From the NCBI GenBank assembly GCA_963675935.2, contig CAXXPV010000008.1:744001-808000 (forward strand): a stretch of DNA of 64,000 bases. Reading direction: 5' to 3'. The notes below the pieces were generated by a model that did not search any database, was not told the origin of the DNA, and saw only the letters and a program-made list of their open reading frames with translations. Positions 27,179 to 35,093 of the stretch are shown here, piece after piece. The DNA comes from G963675935 sp963675935. GTDB lineage: Bacteria; Planctomycetota; Planctomycetia; Pirellulales; Thermoguttaceae. The number at the start of each line of letters is the position of its first letter. The first letter of the stretch is position 1. The position numbers and the translations under genes are program-made.

Positions 27179-27790
27179 ATGCCCAAACTCACGGCGATTC
27201 GGAAACAAGCCCTCGACGGGGTGATGAAGGAGGCGTTTTTCGATGCCACGGTCGCCGTCCTTGCCGAGTACGGCGTGGAAGGGATGACCATGGACCGCGT
27301 GGCGTCGGCGGCCAGCGTGGCCAAGGGGAGTTTGTACCACTACTTTCACAGCAAGACCGATCTCCTGCAATTCGTCTATGCGAAGATTATCGATCCCATC
27401 TTCCACGACCTGGCCAGGGTTGTGGCGACGGAGCAACCGGCGGTTGAAAAGCTGGCGTCGCACCTCCGCTGGATGCTCGAACACGTCGTCAAACACGCGA
27501 GGGTGTTCAGACTGCTTTTTGACGACGACACGGCGCACGGCCTCCTTCAGTCGTCGGAACGAAACACTCACGAGGCAGGCAGTCAGTGTTTGGCGGAAAT
27601 CTTTCGCCAAGGCATGACGGAGGGCGTTTTTCGACCGGCCGACCCGCTCGTACTCGCCTGCATGTTTCTTGGCCTTTGCAGGGGGATGTTCGACAGCCAG
27701 CCCGAGATTGTAGAACGTGACCAGCGGGAAAATGTCGTCCACATGATTTTGGGCACTTTCCTGAACGGGATTGCAATCGAGAAGGGATGA
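27179..27790 (+). CDS. TetR/AcrR family transcriptional regulator
   Basis: 203 residues from ATG 27179, with AAAGGA 8 bases upstream. The N-terminal helix-turn-helix reads AEYGVEGMTMDRVASAASVAKGSLYHYFHSK, the standard TetR pattern. The rest is a helical ligand-binding domain. The RND adaptor start follows 47 bases later in the same direction, so the regulator very probably represses its own efflux operon. Confidence 0.93.
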   Translation: MPKLTAIRKQALDGVMKEAFFDATVAVLAEYGVEGMTMDRVASAASVAKGSLYHYFHSKTDLLQFVYAKIIDPIFHDLARVVATEQPAVEKLASHLRWMLEHVVKHARVFRLLFDDDTAHGLLQSSERNTHEAGSQCLAEIFRQGMTEGVFRPADPLVLACMFLGLCRGMFDSQPEIVERDQRENVVHMILGTFLNGIAIEKG

Positions 27791-27837
27791 GTCGCCTGAT
27801 TATTGAGAAGGCGACGTATCAGTATTGGAGTATAACA

Positions 27838-29154
27838 ATGCATCGGCGTACATGGAAACTATTTGTCGTGGCCTCTCTACTGGCAAGCCCCTGTTTGACG
27901 GGCTGCAATCGCCAGCAGGCGGCTCCGCCGGCGTCCGCCCCCGAAGTGGCCGTGATGACGGTGAAGCCCGAGCGCGTGGTGCTGACCTCGGAGTTGCCGG
28001 GGCGAACCTCCGCCATGTTGGTGGCCGAAATTCGGCCCCAGGTGAGCGGCCTCATTCAGAAACGGCTCTTCACGGAAGGCTCTCAAGTGAAGGAAGGGCA
28101 ACTTCTCTATGAGATCGACCCTGCTCCGTACCAAGCGGCCTACAACAGCGCCGTGGCGGCCTTGGGTTCCGCGAACGAGGCGGTTGATCGGGCGCAGGCG
28201 GCGTTGGCGGCAAGCAAAGCCGCTCTCCAGCGACATCATGCCATTAAAAAACTTGCCAAAGCGAACCTTCAGCGGTACGAAAACTTGTTGAAGACACACG
28301 CCGTTTCCGCCATGCAGCACGATCAGGCGGTGTCCGAACTCGACGTGGCCGAGTCGGGGTTGAAGGTCGGCGAGGCTCAGGTCGATAGCGATCAGCAAGC
28401 CATCGAGGGCGCCCAAGCGGCCGTCAAGCAGGCGGAAGCCGCGGTGGCGTCGGCCAAGATCAATCTGGAATACACCAAAATCACCGCCCCCATCGCCGGG
28501 CGCATCGGGCGGTCGAACGTGACCGTCGGCGCCATTGTCACGGCCTATCAGCCCACCGCCCTGGCCACCATCCAGCAGATGGACCCGATCTACGTGGACG
28601 TGCCGCAATCGACCGTGGAATTGAATCGGTTGAAACGCAATCTGGCGAACGGCCACTTGGAGGAGAACGGCTCCGACTCGGTCAAGATCGTCCTGGAAGA
28701 CGGCACGGCGTATGCGCAGGAAGGTTCGCTCAAGTTCCGCGACGTAACGGTGGACCCCACGACGGGTTCCGTCATTTTGCGAATTGTCGTGCCCAACCCC
28801 GACAAGATTCTTTTGCCCGGCATGTTTGTTCGGGCGGTTGTCGAGGAAGGCGTGAATCAGAAGGCCATTCTCATTCCGCAGCAGGCCGTGTCGCGCGATC
28901 CCAAGGGCAATCCTGTCACCCATCTCGTGGACGCCGCGGGAAAGGTCAAGCAGCAGCAGATTTCGACCGATCGCGCGTTGGGCGACAAATGGCTCGTTTC
29001 CAACGGGCTTAAAGAAGGCGATCGCGTGATCGTCGAGGGCATTCAGGGCGTCATGATGTCCCCTCCCGGAACGTCCTTCAAGACGGTGCCCTTCGGATCA
29101 AAATCCAGCAACGCCGCGAAGCCCGCCACTACAACCCAAACGGCCACGCGATAG
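27838..29154 (+). CDS. RND efflux periplasmic adaptor lipoprotein (AcrA/MexA-like)
   Basis: 438 residues from ATG 27838 (GGAG 8 bases upstream). A lipoprotein signal ends in SPCLTGC. The biotinyl-lipoyl halves surround a long coiled coil: RPQVSGLIQKRLFTEGSQVKEGQLLYEIDP first, then KITAPIAGRIGRSNVTVGAIV. Beta-barrel and membrane-proximal domains follow (GSVILRIVVPNPDKILLPGMFVRAV). It would link the inner-membrane pump to an outer-membrane channel, but no TolC gene is in this operon. Confidence 0.94.
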   Translation: MHRRTWKLFVVASLLASPCLTGCNRQQAAPPASAPEVAVMTVKPERVVLTSELPGRTSAMLVAEIRPQVSGLIQKRLFTEGSQVKEGQLLYEIDPAPYQAAYNSAVAALGSANEAVDRAQAALAASKAALQRHHAIKKLAKANLQRYENLLKTHAVSAMQHDQAVSELDVAESGLKVGEAQVDSDQQAIEGAQAAVKQAEAAVASAKINLEYTKITAPIAGRIGRSNVTVGAIVTAYQPTALATIQQMDPIYVDVPQSTVELNRLKRNLANGHLEENGSDSVKIVLEDGTAYAQEGSLKFRDVTVDPTTGSVILRIVVPNPDKILLPGMFVRAVVEEGVNQKAILIPQQAVSRDPKGNPVTHLVDAAGKVKQQQISTDRALGDKWLVSNGLKEGDRVIVEGIQGVMMSPPGTSFKTVPFGSKSSNAAKPATTTQTATR

Positions 29155-29172
29155 CCAAGACGGAGACCTGCG

Positions 29173-32100
29173 GTGTTATCGAAATTCTTTCTGGATCGGC
29201 CTGTATTCGCCTGGGTCATCGCCATCGTTTTGATGGTGTTGGGCTGTTTGTCCATCTACAACCTGCCCATTTCGCAGTATCCGCCGATTGCACCGCCGTC
29301 GATCGCCATTGCCGCGGTCTATCCCGGCGCTTCGGCCGAGACGGTCGAAAACAGCGTCACCCAGATCATCGAGCAAAAGATGACGGGGTTCGACGACCTG
29401 CTGTATCTTTCGGCGACGAGCGATTCGGCCGGCATGTCCCGCATCGAGTTGACGTTCAAACCGGGCACCGATCCCGACTTGGCCTGGGCCAAGGTGCAAA
29501 ACAAGTTGCAGCTTGCGCAATCGAGCCTGCCGACCTCGGTTCAACAGGCCGGCATCTCGGTCAACAAATCGACGCGAAATTACCTGATTATCGTGAGTCT
29601 GGTGTCGGAAGACGGCAGCATGGACGGCAACGACTTGCGCGATTATGCGCAGTCCAACTTGGAGAAAGTGCTGTCGCGAGTCCCCGGCGTCGGCGAGGTG
29701 ACGAATTTCGGCGGGCAGTACGCCATGCGCGTCTGGGTCAATCCAGAAAAGCTCACCGATTACCACCTGACTTTCGCCGACGTTACCCAGGCGTTGCAGA
29801 GCTATAACGTGGAAATTTCGGCCGGCCAGTTCGGCGGTTCGCCGGCCGTGGAGGGGCAGCGTCTGAACGCCTCGATCGTGGTGCAGAATCTGCTCAAGAC
29901 CCCGGAAGAGTTCGGCTCGATTCCCATTCGCACGAATCCCGACGGCTCGGTCATTCGCATCCGCGACATCGGCCGCACCGAACTGGGCACCGAATCCTAC
30001 GGCATCGAAGGTTTCTTCAATGGCAAACCCAGCGCCGGCATGGCCATCCGGCAAGCGCCGGGCGCCAACGCCCTGGAAACCGCCAACGCCGTCCGTGATA
30101 AATTGGAGGAGATGAGCCGCTACTTCCCGCATGGGATGAAAGTGGTTTATCCCTACGACACCACGCCGTTCATCCGGGTGGCCATCTACGAAGTGGTGAA
30201 GACCTTGATCGAGGCGGTCGTGTTGGTCTTCCTGGTCATGTATCTGTTCATGGGCAACATCCGCGCCACGTTGATTCCAACGATCGCCGTGCCCGTGGTG
30301 CTGTTGGGCACTTTCGCCGCGTTGGGGCTGTTCGGCTTCTCGATCAACATGCTGACCATGTTCGCCATGGTGTTGGCCATCGGCCTGCTGGTCGACGACG
30401 CCATCGTCGTGGTCGAGAACGTGGAACGCATCATGGCCGAGGAGGGGCTTTCGCCACGCGACGCCACGGCCAAGTCGATGGAGCAAATCACCAGCGCCTT
30501 GATCGGCATCGGGTTGGTGCTTTCAGCGGTATTCGGGCCAATGGCGTTCTTCCCGGGGTCGACCGGCGTGATTTACCGCCAGTTTTCGGTGACGATCATC
30601 GCCTCGATGTTGCTCTCGGTCGTCGTGGCCTTGATCCTGACGCCGGTGCTTTGCGCGACGTTCCTCAAGCCCGTGGCCAAGGGACACGAGGCATCGGAAA
30701 ACTCGATCTTCTTCCTGCGTTGGTTCTTCCATTGGTTCGATCGGATATTTTTCTGGATTCGCGACCGCTACGTGGGATTGGTCGGGCACTCGCTGGCCAA
30801 GAAGTTCCGCTATCTGTTTCTCTATGTTTTGCTGGTCGTGGCGGTGGGCTATTTGTTCGTGCGGCTTCCCAACGGCTATTTGCCCAATGAAGATCAAGGC
30901 ATCTTGATGTGCCAGATTTTCATGCCGAAGGGCTCCACGCTGGAACAGACCAAGGTAGTTGCGGAAGAGGTCACCGACTATTTCCGAAACTCGGAAAAGG
31001 ACGCGGTCGAATCGACCATGTCGATTGTGGGCATCGGGTTTTCCGGACAGGCCCAAAACAACGCGATGGCGTTCGTCAAATTGAGGGATTGGGATCTGCG
31101 TCAACGGCCGGACTTGAAAGTCAATGCGGTTATCGGCCGCGCGATGGGCCGGTTCGCCTCGATCAAGCAAGCCATGGTGATTCCGTTCGCCCTGCCGGCC
31201 GTCAGCGAGTTGGGCAGCGCCCAGGGCGTGGAATTCGAGTTGATCGACCGCGGCGCCCGCGGCCACAAGGCCCTAATGGAAGCCCGAGAAAAACTGCTCG
31301 GCCTGGCCAGGCAAGACCCTCGCTTGTCGCCCCGGAGCGTTCGGGCGAACGGTCTGGAAGACGTGTCGGAATATCGCATCGACGTGAATTGGGACAAGGC
31401 CGGCGCGCAAAGCGTTCCGATCAACGCCATCCATGACACGATTGCCACCGCTTTCGGCAGTTCCTACGTCAACAACTTCGTGCAGAGCGAGCGCGTCAAA
31501 AAGGTTTTCGTCCAGGCCGACGCGCCCTATCGCATGTTGGAAAACGACCTGAATCGGCTGTATGTCCGAAACAACGCGGGAAAAATGGTCCCCTACAGTT
31601 CGCTCGCCAAGGGGCGTTGGGACTACAATTCGCCGCGGTTGGAACGCTACAACGGTTTCCCGTCGTTGAACATCGTGGCCGACGCGGCGCCGGGCAAAAG
31701 TTCCGGCGAGGCCATGCAGGCTCTGGAAGAGGCTGTCGAAAAGATTCCCGGCGGCTACGGCTTTGACTGGACCGGTTTGTCCTATCAGGAACGCATGGCG
31801 ACCCAACAGGGCCCTGTCCTCTACGCTTTCTCCATCCTCGTGATCTTCCTTTGCGTCGCCGCGTTGTACGAAAGCTGGACCATCCCCTTCGTCAACCTCT
31901 TGATGTTGCCCTTGGGCGTGCTCGGCGCATTGGCGGCCACTTCCTTGCGGGGATTGTCGAACGACGTCTATTTCCAGATCGGATTTTTGACGACGCTCGG
32001 CCTTTCGACGAAAAACGCGATTCTGATCATTCAGTTCATCAAGGAACAGCAGCGGCAAGGCAAGCCCCTGGTCGAAGCGACCTTGGACGCCGTGAAAATC

Positions 32101-32355
32101 CGGTTCCGCCCGGTCATCATGACCTCGCTGGCGTTTTTCTTCGGAACGTTGCCGTTGGCCACCGCCACCGGTGCGGGCGCCGGCGCCATGAACGCCATTG
32201 GAACCGCGGTCACCGGCGGCATGCTCTCGGCGACCTTCATCGACCTGATCTTCATCCCGCTGTTCTTTGTCGTGGTTTGCAACTTGTTCGCCAAGAAACA
32301 ATCGCAACCGGCGCTGGCTGTCGAGCGGGTTCCCGATTTACCGGCGATTTCGTGA
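29173..32355 (+). CDS. RND multidrug efflux permease, AcrB/HAE1 type
   Basis: 1060 residues from GTG 29173 (GGAGA upstream), 18 bases after the adaptor. The start SKFFLDRPVFAWVIAIVLMVLGCLSI is typical of HAE1 pumps. Two repeats of six membrane helices flank large periplasmic loops. The proton-relay helix 4 has GLLVDDAIVVVENVERIM with the paired aspartates. Expected to export hydrophobic compounds using the proton gradient, under control of the upstream TetR. Confidence 0.96.
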   Translation: MLSKFFLDRPVFAWVIAIVLMVLGCLSIYNLPISQYPPIAPPSIAIAAVYPGASAETVENSVTQIIEQKMTGFDDLLYLSATSDSAGMSRIELTFKPGTDPDLAWAKVQNKLQLAQSSLPTSVQQAGISVNKSTRNYLIIVSLVSEDGSMDGNDLRDYAQSNLEKVLSRVPGVGEVTNFGGQYAMRVWVNPEKLTDYHLTFADVTQALQSYNVEISAGQFGGSPAVEGQRLNASIVVQNLLKTPEEFGSIPIRTNPDGSVIRIRDIGRTELGTESYGIEGFFNGKPSAGMAIRQAPGANALETANAVRDKLEEMSRYFPHGMKVVYPYDTTPFIRVAIYEVVKTLIEAVVLVFLVMYLFMGNIRATLIPTIAVPVVLLGTFAALGLFGFSINMLTMFAMVLAIGLLVDDAIVVVENVERIMAEEGLSPRDATAKSMEQITSALIGIGLVLSAVFGPMAFFPGSTGVIYRQFSVTIIASMLLSVVVALILTPVLCATFLKPVAKGHEASENSIFFLRWFFHWFDRIFFWIRDRYVGLVGHSLAKKFRYLFLYVLLVVAVGYLFVRLPNGYLPNEDQGILMCQIFMPKGSTLEQTKVVAEEVTDYFRNSEKDAVESTMSIVGIGFSGQAQNNAMAFVKLRDWDLRQRPDLKVNAVIGRAMGRFASIKQAMVIPFALPAVSELGSAQGVEFELIDRGARGHKALMEAREKLLGLARQDPRLSPRSVRANGLEDVSEYRIDVNWDKAGAQSVPINAIHDTIATAFGSSYVNNFVQSERVKKVFVQADAPYRMLENDLNRLYVRNNAGKMVPYSSLAKGRWDYNSPRLERYNGFPSLNIVADAAPGKSSGEAMQALEEAVEKIPGGYGFDWTGLSYQERMATQQGPVLYAFSILVIFLCVAALYESWTIPFVNLLMLPLGVLGALAATSLRGLSNDVYFQIGFLTTLGLSTKNAILIIQFIKEQQRQGKPLVEATLDAVKIRFRPVIMTSLAFFFGTLPLATATGAGAGAMNAIGTAVTGGMLSATFIDLIFIPLFFVVVCNLFAKKQSQPALAVERVPDLPAIS

Positions 32356-32424
32356 TAAATGCACGGAACAGGTCGTTAGGACCTGCGAATCAATAAGTAT
32401 CGCATTTGCAAATGTACCTACTCT

Positions 32425-32562
32425 TCACGCTCGGCATGAGGTAGTGGAGGAGTACATTCTGCGGCGGCCCACACCACACGCAGGACTAGCGCTCACTAAG
32501 GGATTGTTCCGGTAAAGACTTGGAGCATGTAGTCGTCGTTCCATTCGCACGGTAGCCGTCAT
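32425..32562 (-). CDS. Candidate small protein of 45 residues, unknown
   Basis: ATG at 32562 is preceded by an unusually strong GGGAGGA ribosome-binding sequence, 6 bases away. The frame reads MTATVRMERRLHAPSLYRNN to a TGA at 32425. No family is recognised and composition is Arg/Ser-rich. It could be a start fragment of a lost gene. Confidence 0.25.
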   Translation of the reverse strand: MTATVRMERRLHAPSLYRNNPLVSASPACGVGRRRMYSSTTSCRA

Positions 32563-32618
32563 CGGAGTCCTCCCTGTTCGTCTGATCGAGAACGGAGACA
32601 CAATGACGATGGTCTACT

Positions 32619-32687
32619 ACCAATCGCAACTCGAATTAGCGCGTTGGCCCACCGTGAAAACTCGCTATTTCAAGCTGGAAACCGTAT
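32619..32687. repeat. Uninterrupted copy of the ACCAATCGCAACTCGAATTA interspersed repeat
   Basis: It matches the two halves at 8113-8133 and 8337-8387, with 20 or more consecutive identical bases at each end (GCTATTTCAAGCTGGAAACC is exact). It is the empty-site reference for the insertion at 8134-8333. The remainder of the 32356-33121 gap holds only two weak small frames. Confidence 0.75.
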
Positions 32688-32850
32688 ACCACATTACACG
32701 CGCGGGCGCAAGCCACACCATCTTGCCATAACAACACAGAGTGCGAGCTGACCCTGCCCGCCCGGCCTCCAAGCGGTCGATGGCCTCGACCTCGGCCAAC
32801 TGGATTAATGGTCGATGGTCGTTTTCGTCGAATTGGATTTTCAGGCTCAT
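32665..32850 (-). CDS. Candidate small protein of 61 residues ending in repeat sequence
   Basis: ATG 32850 follows GGAG at a distance of 9 bases. The product starts MSLKIQFDENDHRPLIQLAE and contains EAIDRLEAGR. Its last residues and stop codon (TVSSLK, stop) are encoded by the interspersed repeat at 32619-32687, so the original C-terminus was probably lost. Family unknown. Confidence 0.35.
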   Translation of the reverse strand: MSLKIQFDENDHRPLIQLAEVEAIDRLEAGRAGSARTLCCYGKMVWLAPARVMWYTVSSLK

Positions 32851-33121
32851 TCTCGTTCGCTCCTCGCTCTCGTCGCATTCCTTCAAGCTGGGGCAATGTC
32901 GGCTATCGTGGCGGTCGAATCGCCCCATGCCGACCATGCGGCCGTGATTTCCGCTGTCAGTCCGTCCGACACCCGAAGCGCGAAGAGGTGGACTGCCGCA
33001 TGTTCCTTGCTCCTCGCCAATGCGGATCAACGCTTGGATACACGCACCGATACTCCTTGCCGGCTTTGACCGGCGCTTTTGATGTCACCCTTTTGCTCGT
33101 TTTTGCTCGCCTTTTTGCTCG

Positions 33122-34537
33122 CTACATCACCGCAAAATAATTTTCGACCGCGCGGTCGAAATGCTCGGCGGTCATCTCGGCCGGACAATTGTGGTACTGG
33201 CAATGGTTGCGAACCTGAAGCAGCAGGTCGCGGGGATGACAGAATCGAAACGGACGGCCCGCCGCCTTGAAATGCGTGGCGATCAAGTGATCGACCGCCT
33301 CGCGCCGGTAGGCCACGCCAAGCTGCCGGCCCACGATCTCGAACAGGCTGCGGAATTCCTCCTCGGTCGGATCGGAGACTTCGATTTTGTAGGGAATTCG
33401 CCGTAAAAAAGCTTCATCGACCAGATCTCGCGGTTCGAGATTAGTCGAAAACACCACGAGTTGGTCGAAGGGCACCTCGATCTTCTTGCCGTTGGACAAA
33501 TTGAGGAAGTCGCAGCGTTTTTCGAGCGGCACGATCCACCGGTTCAGCAGTTCATCGACCCTCATCCGCTGCCGGCCGAAATCGTCGATCACCAGGGTGC
33601 CGCAATTGCTCTTCATTTGCAACGGCGCTTCGCTGATGCCGGTAGTGGGGTTCGTGGTCACGTCGAGCTGCTCCATCGTCAGCTCGCCGCCGGCGACGAT
33701 CGTCGGCCGCCGGACGCGAACCCAGCGTTTGTCGATCCCGCGTTGGTCAAGCAGTCCGGCGCCCTGCGCCAGCGGCGTTTCGACGTGGTTTCGTGGATCG
33801 AAGAGGCGGATGATTTCGCCGTCAACACCGATGGCGCGGGGAATCCAAATTTCCTGGCCAAAGGCGGCGGTGATCCGCTCGGCGATGCTGCTTTTGCCGT
33901 TGCCCGGCGGGCCGAACAGGAAAAGCCCTCGGCCGGAATTGATGGCGGGGCCAAGCCGGTCGAGGATGGCCGTGCCCAACAGCAGGCCCTCGAACGCGCG
34001 GTGCAAATCGTCGGCCGTGGGATGCTGGTTCGTCAGCGATTGGGCATGAACGCCGGCGATGTAGTCGTTCAAGGAGACGGGCGCCGCGCCGAAATAGGTG
34101 CAATGTTGCGAATAGCGCCTGGCTCGCTCGCGGCCCAGATCGCTTAGCTGATACACGAAATCGTTCATCGGCGCCGCTCCGCGATGAACGACCAGATGAC
34201 TGTCCTTCATTTCGGCTAGCAAATCTTCGAGCAGAATGAAAGGCAGCTTGACTTGGTCGGCGATGTCGCGGCCGGTGGCGTCGCCGCGGGCGAGCAAGAA
34301 CTTGAGTACGATCGCCTCGACTTCGCTATCGGCGAGTCCGGCGGCGTGGAACGTGGCCGGCTCGATCGGGGTAAAAGCGTCGCAGGTGTTCGACGAGGAG
34401 GTTTTGACCGTGCAGACGGCGATTCCGACGGCGTTGCTGGAACCCGTCAATTGGCTGATGCGAGCCAGCGCGGCGGCCAGCGCCGCTTCGGGGTCGGCTT
34501 CGGATGGCATAAAATCGGTGGAATTGGGCGATTGCAT
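33122..34537 (-). CDS. AAA ATPase with N-terminal winged-helix-like domain
   Basis: 471 residues from ATG 34537. Residues about 80-150 (DSEVEAIVLKFLLARGDATGRDIADQVKLPFILLEDLLAEM) look like a winged helix. The ATPase core has Walker A GPPGNGKSS and Walker B GTLVIDDFGRQ, then VVFSTNLEPRDLVDEAFLRRIPYK as sensor region. Planctomycete genomes often carry such proteins near secretion or pilus genes. Here the neighbours are efflux genes on the other strand. Substrate unknown. Confidence 0.8.
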   Translation of the reverse strand: MQSPNSTDFMPSEADPEAALAAALARISQLTGSSNAVGIAVCTVKTSSSNTCDAFTPIEPATFHAAGLADSEVEAIVLKFLLARGDATGRDIADQVKLPFILLEDLLAEMKDSHLVVHRGAAPMNDFVYQLSDLGRERARRYSQHCTYFGAAPVSLNDYIAGVHAQSLTNQHPTADDLHRAFEGLLLGTAILDRLGPAINSGRGLFLFGPPGNGKSSIAERITAAFGQEIWIPRAIGVDGEIIRLFDPRNHVETPLAQGAGLLDQRGIDKRWVRVRRPTIVAGGELTMEQLDVTTNPTTGISEAPLQMKSNCGTLVIDDFGRQRMRVDELLNRWIVPLEKRCDFLNLSNGKKIEVPFDQLVVFSTNLEPRDLVDEAFLRRIPYKIEVSDPTEEEFRSLFEIVGRQLGVAYRREAVDHLIATHFKAAGRPFRFCHPRDLLLQVRNHCQYHNCPAEMTAEHFDRAVENYFAVM

Positions 34538-34704
34538 GGTTGATGATTCGGATGCGGGTGCTGTCGATGCAAATCTAGCTTTTTCACCAAGGCTGAAACG
34601 GTAATCTTTGAGTCGTGGTGGCAGCCAGGGCTGGATGGAGTGATTGCGCCGATTGTAATGGCAGGTTGCAGGGGGATCGCGACACAGCAAGGCGATTCTT
34701 TCCC

Positions 34705-34862
34705 CAGGAAAATTGCAAAGTCGCATTTTGGGGAGAGATGGGAAAAACCGTCATTCTGAGCGCAGCGAAGAATCTCGTTGGCCCGAGGGAACTTACGCTT
34801 TTGCCACGGAGATTCTTCGCTTCGCTCAGAATGGCGGTTTCCTGGACTTTGCAGTTGTCCTG
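34705..34862. mobile_element. Palindromic MITE-like element, family A copy 2
   Basis: Arms CAGGAAAATTGCAAAGTC and GACTTTGCAGTTGTCCTG enclose the shared core and the same family A loop (TTGGCCCG...GGAACTTACGC) seen at 1415 and 37790. No convincing target duplication is visible; the flanks are C-rich (TTTCCC/CCCCCC). The 34538-35093 gap otherwise holds no gene. Confidence 0.8.
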
Positions 34863-35093
34863 CCCCCCCAATACTTGCAGATGGCCTGAATAGTCTGCGC
34901 ATACACCCAGACATCGCTATATTGCCGATATTACAGAATCGTTAAAGTGCCGCGATTGTGCGGTCGAATTTACTGTCTGCATATCCCGTGGGGTAGTCTG
35001 CTTTTCTTATCGAGAGGGGTTTTGATCTTATCGCGACCATCCGGCTTCGGGCATCACGGCGGCTAGCATCGAACGACGACACCGAGGTTCGAG

